A stretch of 64,000 nucleotides of DNA from assembly GCA_938002255.1 (NCBI GenBank), contig CALLAL010000003.1, forward strand, positions 1 to 64,000. The letters are read 5' to 3'. The position numbers and the translations under genes were made by a program. Positions 63,274 through 64,000 of the stretch are shown piece after piece. This DNA comes from an uncultured bacterium. Lineage in GTDB: Bacteria > Desulfobacterota > BSN033 > UBA1163. Numbering within the stretch: position 1 is the first letter of the stretch; every line of letters begins with the position of its first letter. The notes under the pieces are model-generated. The model did not search any database. It was not told the DNA's origin and saw only the letters and a program-made list of their open reading frames with translations.

Positions 63274-64000
63274 ATGAAGCAATCCCTAAAGATTCTCTTT
63301 GCCACTCCGGAAGCGGTTCCTTTTGCTAAGACAGGAGGATTGGCTGATGTCGCCGGGGCTTTGCCGAAATACCTTCAACCTCTTGGATGCGAGTTGATTC
63401 TGGTCATGCCTTACTATCGGATGGTCAAACAATCCGGTTTCCCCATCCAGTATCTGGGCGAAGGTCTGGAGATCCCTCTGGGAGACGAAATCCTTCGGGC
63501 TGACCTTTACTTAGGAGAATTGAAACAGGGGATTCCAGTCTATTTCATTGGAAGGGATGAATTTTTTGACCGGGAGTACCTTTATAGCACTCCAAGAGGG
63601 GATTACTTTGACAATGCAGAGCGTTTTATCTTTTTTACCCGGGCAGTGCTCCATCTCGCCCGGCACCTAAACTTTTCACCGGATGTTATCCACCACCATG
63701 AATGGCAAACCGGGTTGATCCCAGCCTATCTCAAATCGATTTATGTGAACGAGCCTCTTTTTGAACACACCGCGACCGTCTTTACAATTCACAATATCGC
63801 ATATCAGGGTCTCTTCAAAAAAGAAAAACTTGCCCTGACTGGCTTACCCGTGGAGATGTACAATCCAGAAGGCATTGAATTTTGGGAAAGGATTAATTTG
63901 ATGAAGGCGGGGATCGTCTATGCCGATGCAATCAATACTGTGAGTCAGAAATATAGCGAAGAAATTCAGACTCCTGAATATGGATATGGATTGGAAGGGA
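63274..64000 (+). CDS. glgA: Glycogen synthase, 5' part
   Basis: The ATG at 63274 begins MKQSLKILFATPEAVPF, followed by the ADP-glucose site AKTGGLADVAGALP (about 18-31), DVIHHHEWQT and TIHNIAYQG. This is the N-terminal glycosyltransferase-5 domain of starch/glycogen synthase; 242 codons are inside the window and the rest lies beyond. It makes alpha-1,4-glucan from ADP-glucose. There is a 62-base gap after the small membrane protein, so it may be the next gene of that operon. Confidence 0.96.
   Translation, partial: MKQSLKILFATPEAVPFAKTGGLADVAGALPKYLQPLGCELILVMPYYRMVKQSGFPIQYLGEGLEIPLGDEILRADLYLGELKQGIPVYFIGRDEFFDREYLYSTPRGDYFDNAERFIFFTRAVLHLARHLNFSPDVIHHHEWQTGLIPAYLKSIYVNEPLFEHTATVFTIHNIAYQGLFKKEKLALTGLPVEMYNPEGIEFWERINLMKAGIVYADAINTVSQKYSEEIQTPEYGYGLEG

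Overview
The window looks like chromosomal DNA of an anaerobic, Gram-negative bacterium of the Desulfobacterota (old Deltaproteobacteria) type. Supporting signs are a tungsten/molybdenum aldehyde:ferredoxin oxidoreductase (AOR), a sensor kinase with two c-type heme sites, a TAXI/TRAP carboxylate transporter, coenzyme B12-dependent ribonucleotide reductase, two B12-binding/radical SAM proteins, a TonB receptor with ExbBD, and an Mla lipid transport operon. The lineage is an inference from gene content. Genes are densely packed, often with ATGA or TAATG overlaps, and I see no insertion sequence, phage or CRISPR array.

Layout. 1-6.3 kb: the end of an unknown gene, a small membrane protein, an AOR translationally coupled to a diheme sensor kinase, a DUF6599-type exported protein and a Tat-exported aldo/keto reductase with two FeS clusters. 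6.6-12.5 kb: queF, arsC, a histidine phosphatase, a zinc alcohol dehydrogenase, a decayed second AOR followed by an SCP2-like gene, a radical SAM/B12 protein and one rsmE. 12.5-17.8 kb: a protein quality-control block (ClpX-like ATPase, DnaJ-like co-chaperone, Lon-family protease with altered Walker A). 18-20.3 kb: a deoxyhypusine-synthase-like enzyme and myo-inositol-phosphate synthase. 20.4-27.2 kb: a TRAP/TAXI uptake operon preceded by a fumarate-reductase-like flavoprotein. 27.3-33.8 kb: small Cys-rich protein, DUF3108 protein, nrdJ with NrdR boxes, an MBL hydrolase and a membrane nucleotide cyclase. 33.9-44.2 kb: mlaEFD, then a possible lipid pathway (exported MBL-fold protein, radical SAM/B12 protein, CrtI-like oxidoreductase, MMPL transporter) and a site-2 protease. 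44.5-49.6 kb: sugar kinase, cobalamin riboswitch, BtuB-like receptor, tRNA-Phe, exbBD and a tiny Cys-rich gene with its own promoter and terminator. 49.7-57 kb: rsmE/prmA, a BASS-type transporter, a hydrolase, dusB, and a Fur-family regulator with a CbiMQO metal importer. 57-64 kb: cysteine synthase, map, purB, ftsH, DUF502 and the start of glgA.

How it fits together. Cobalamin is a thread through the window: a riboswitch-controlled outer-membrane receptor plus ExbBD supplies it, and NrdJ and probably the two B12/radical SAM proteins use it. Envelope lipid traffic (Mla, MMPL) and proteolysis (ClpX-like, Lon-like, FtsH, site-2 protease) are the other themes. The most novel-looking items are a dispersed nested-palindrome repeat family with long and short forms, the non-canonical ClpX/DnaJ/Lon block, the AOR-diheme kinase pair, and the radical SAM-CrtI-MMPL cluster.
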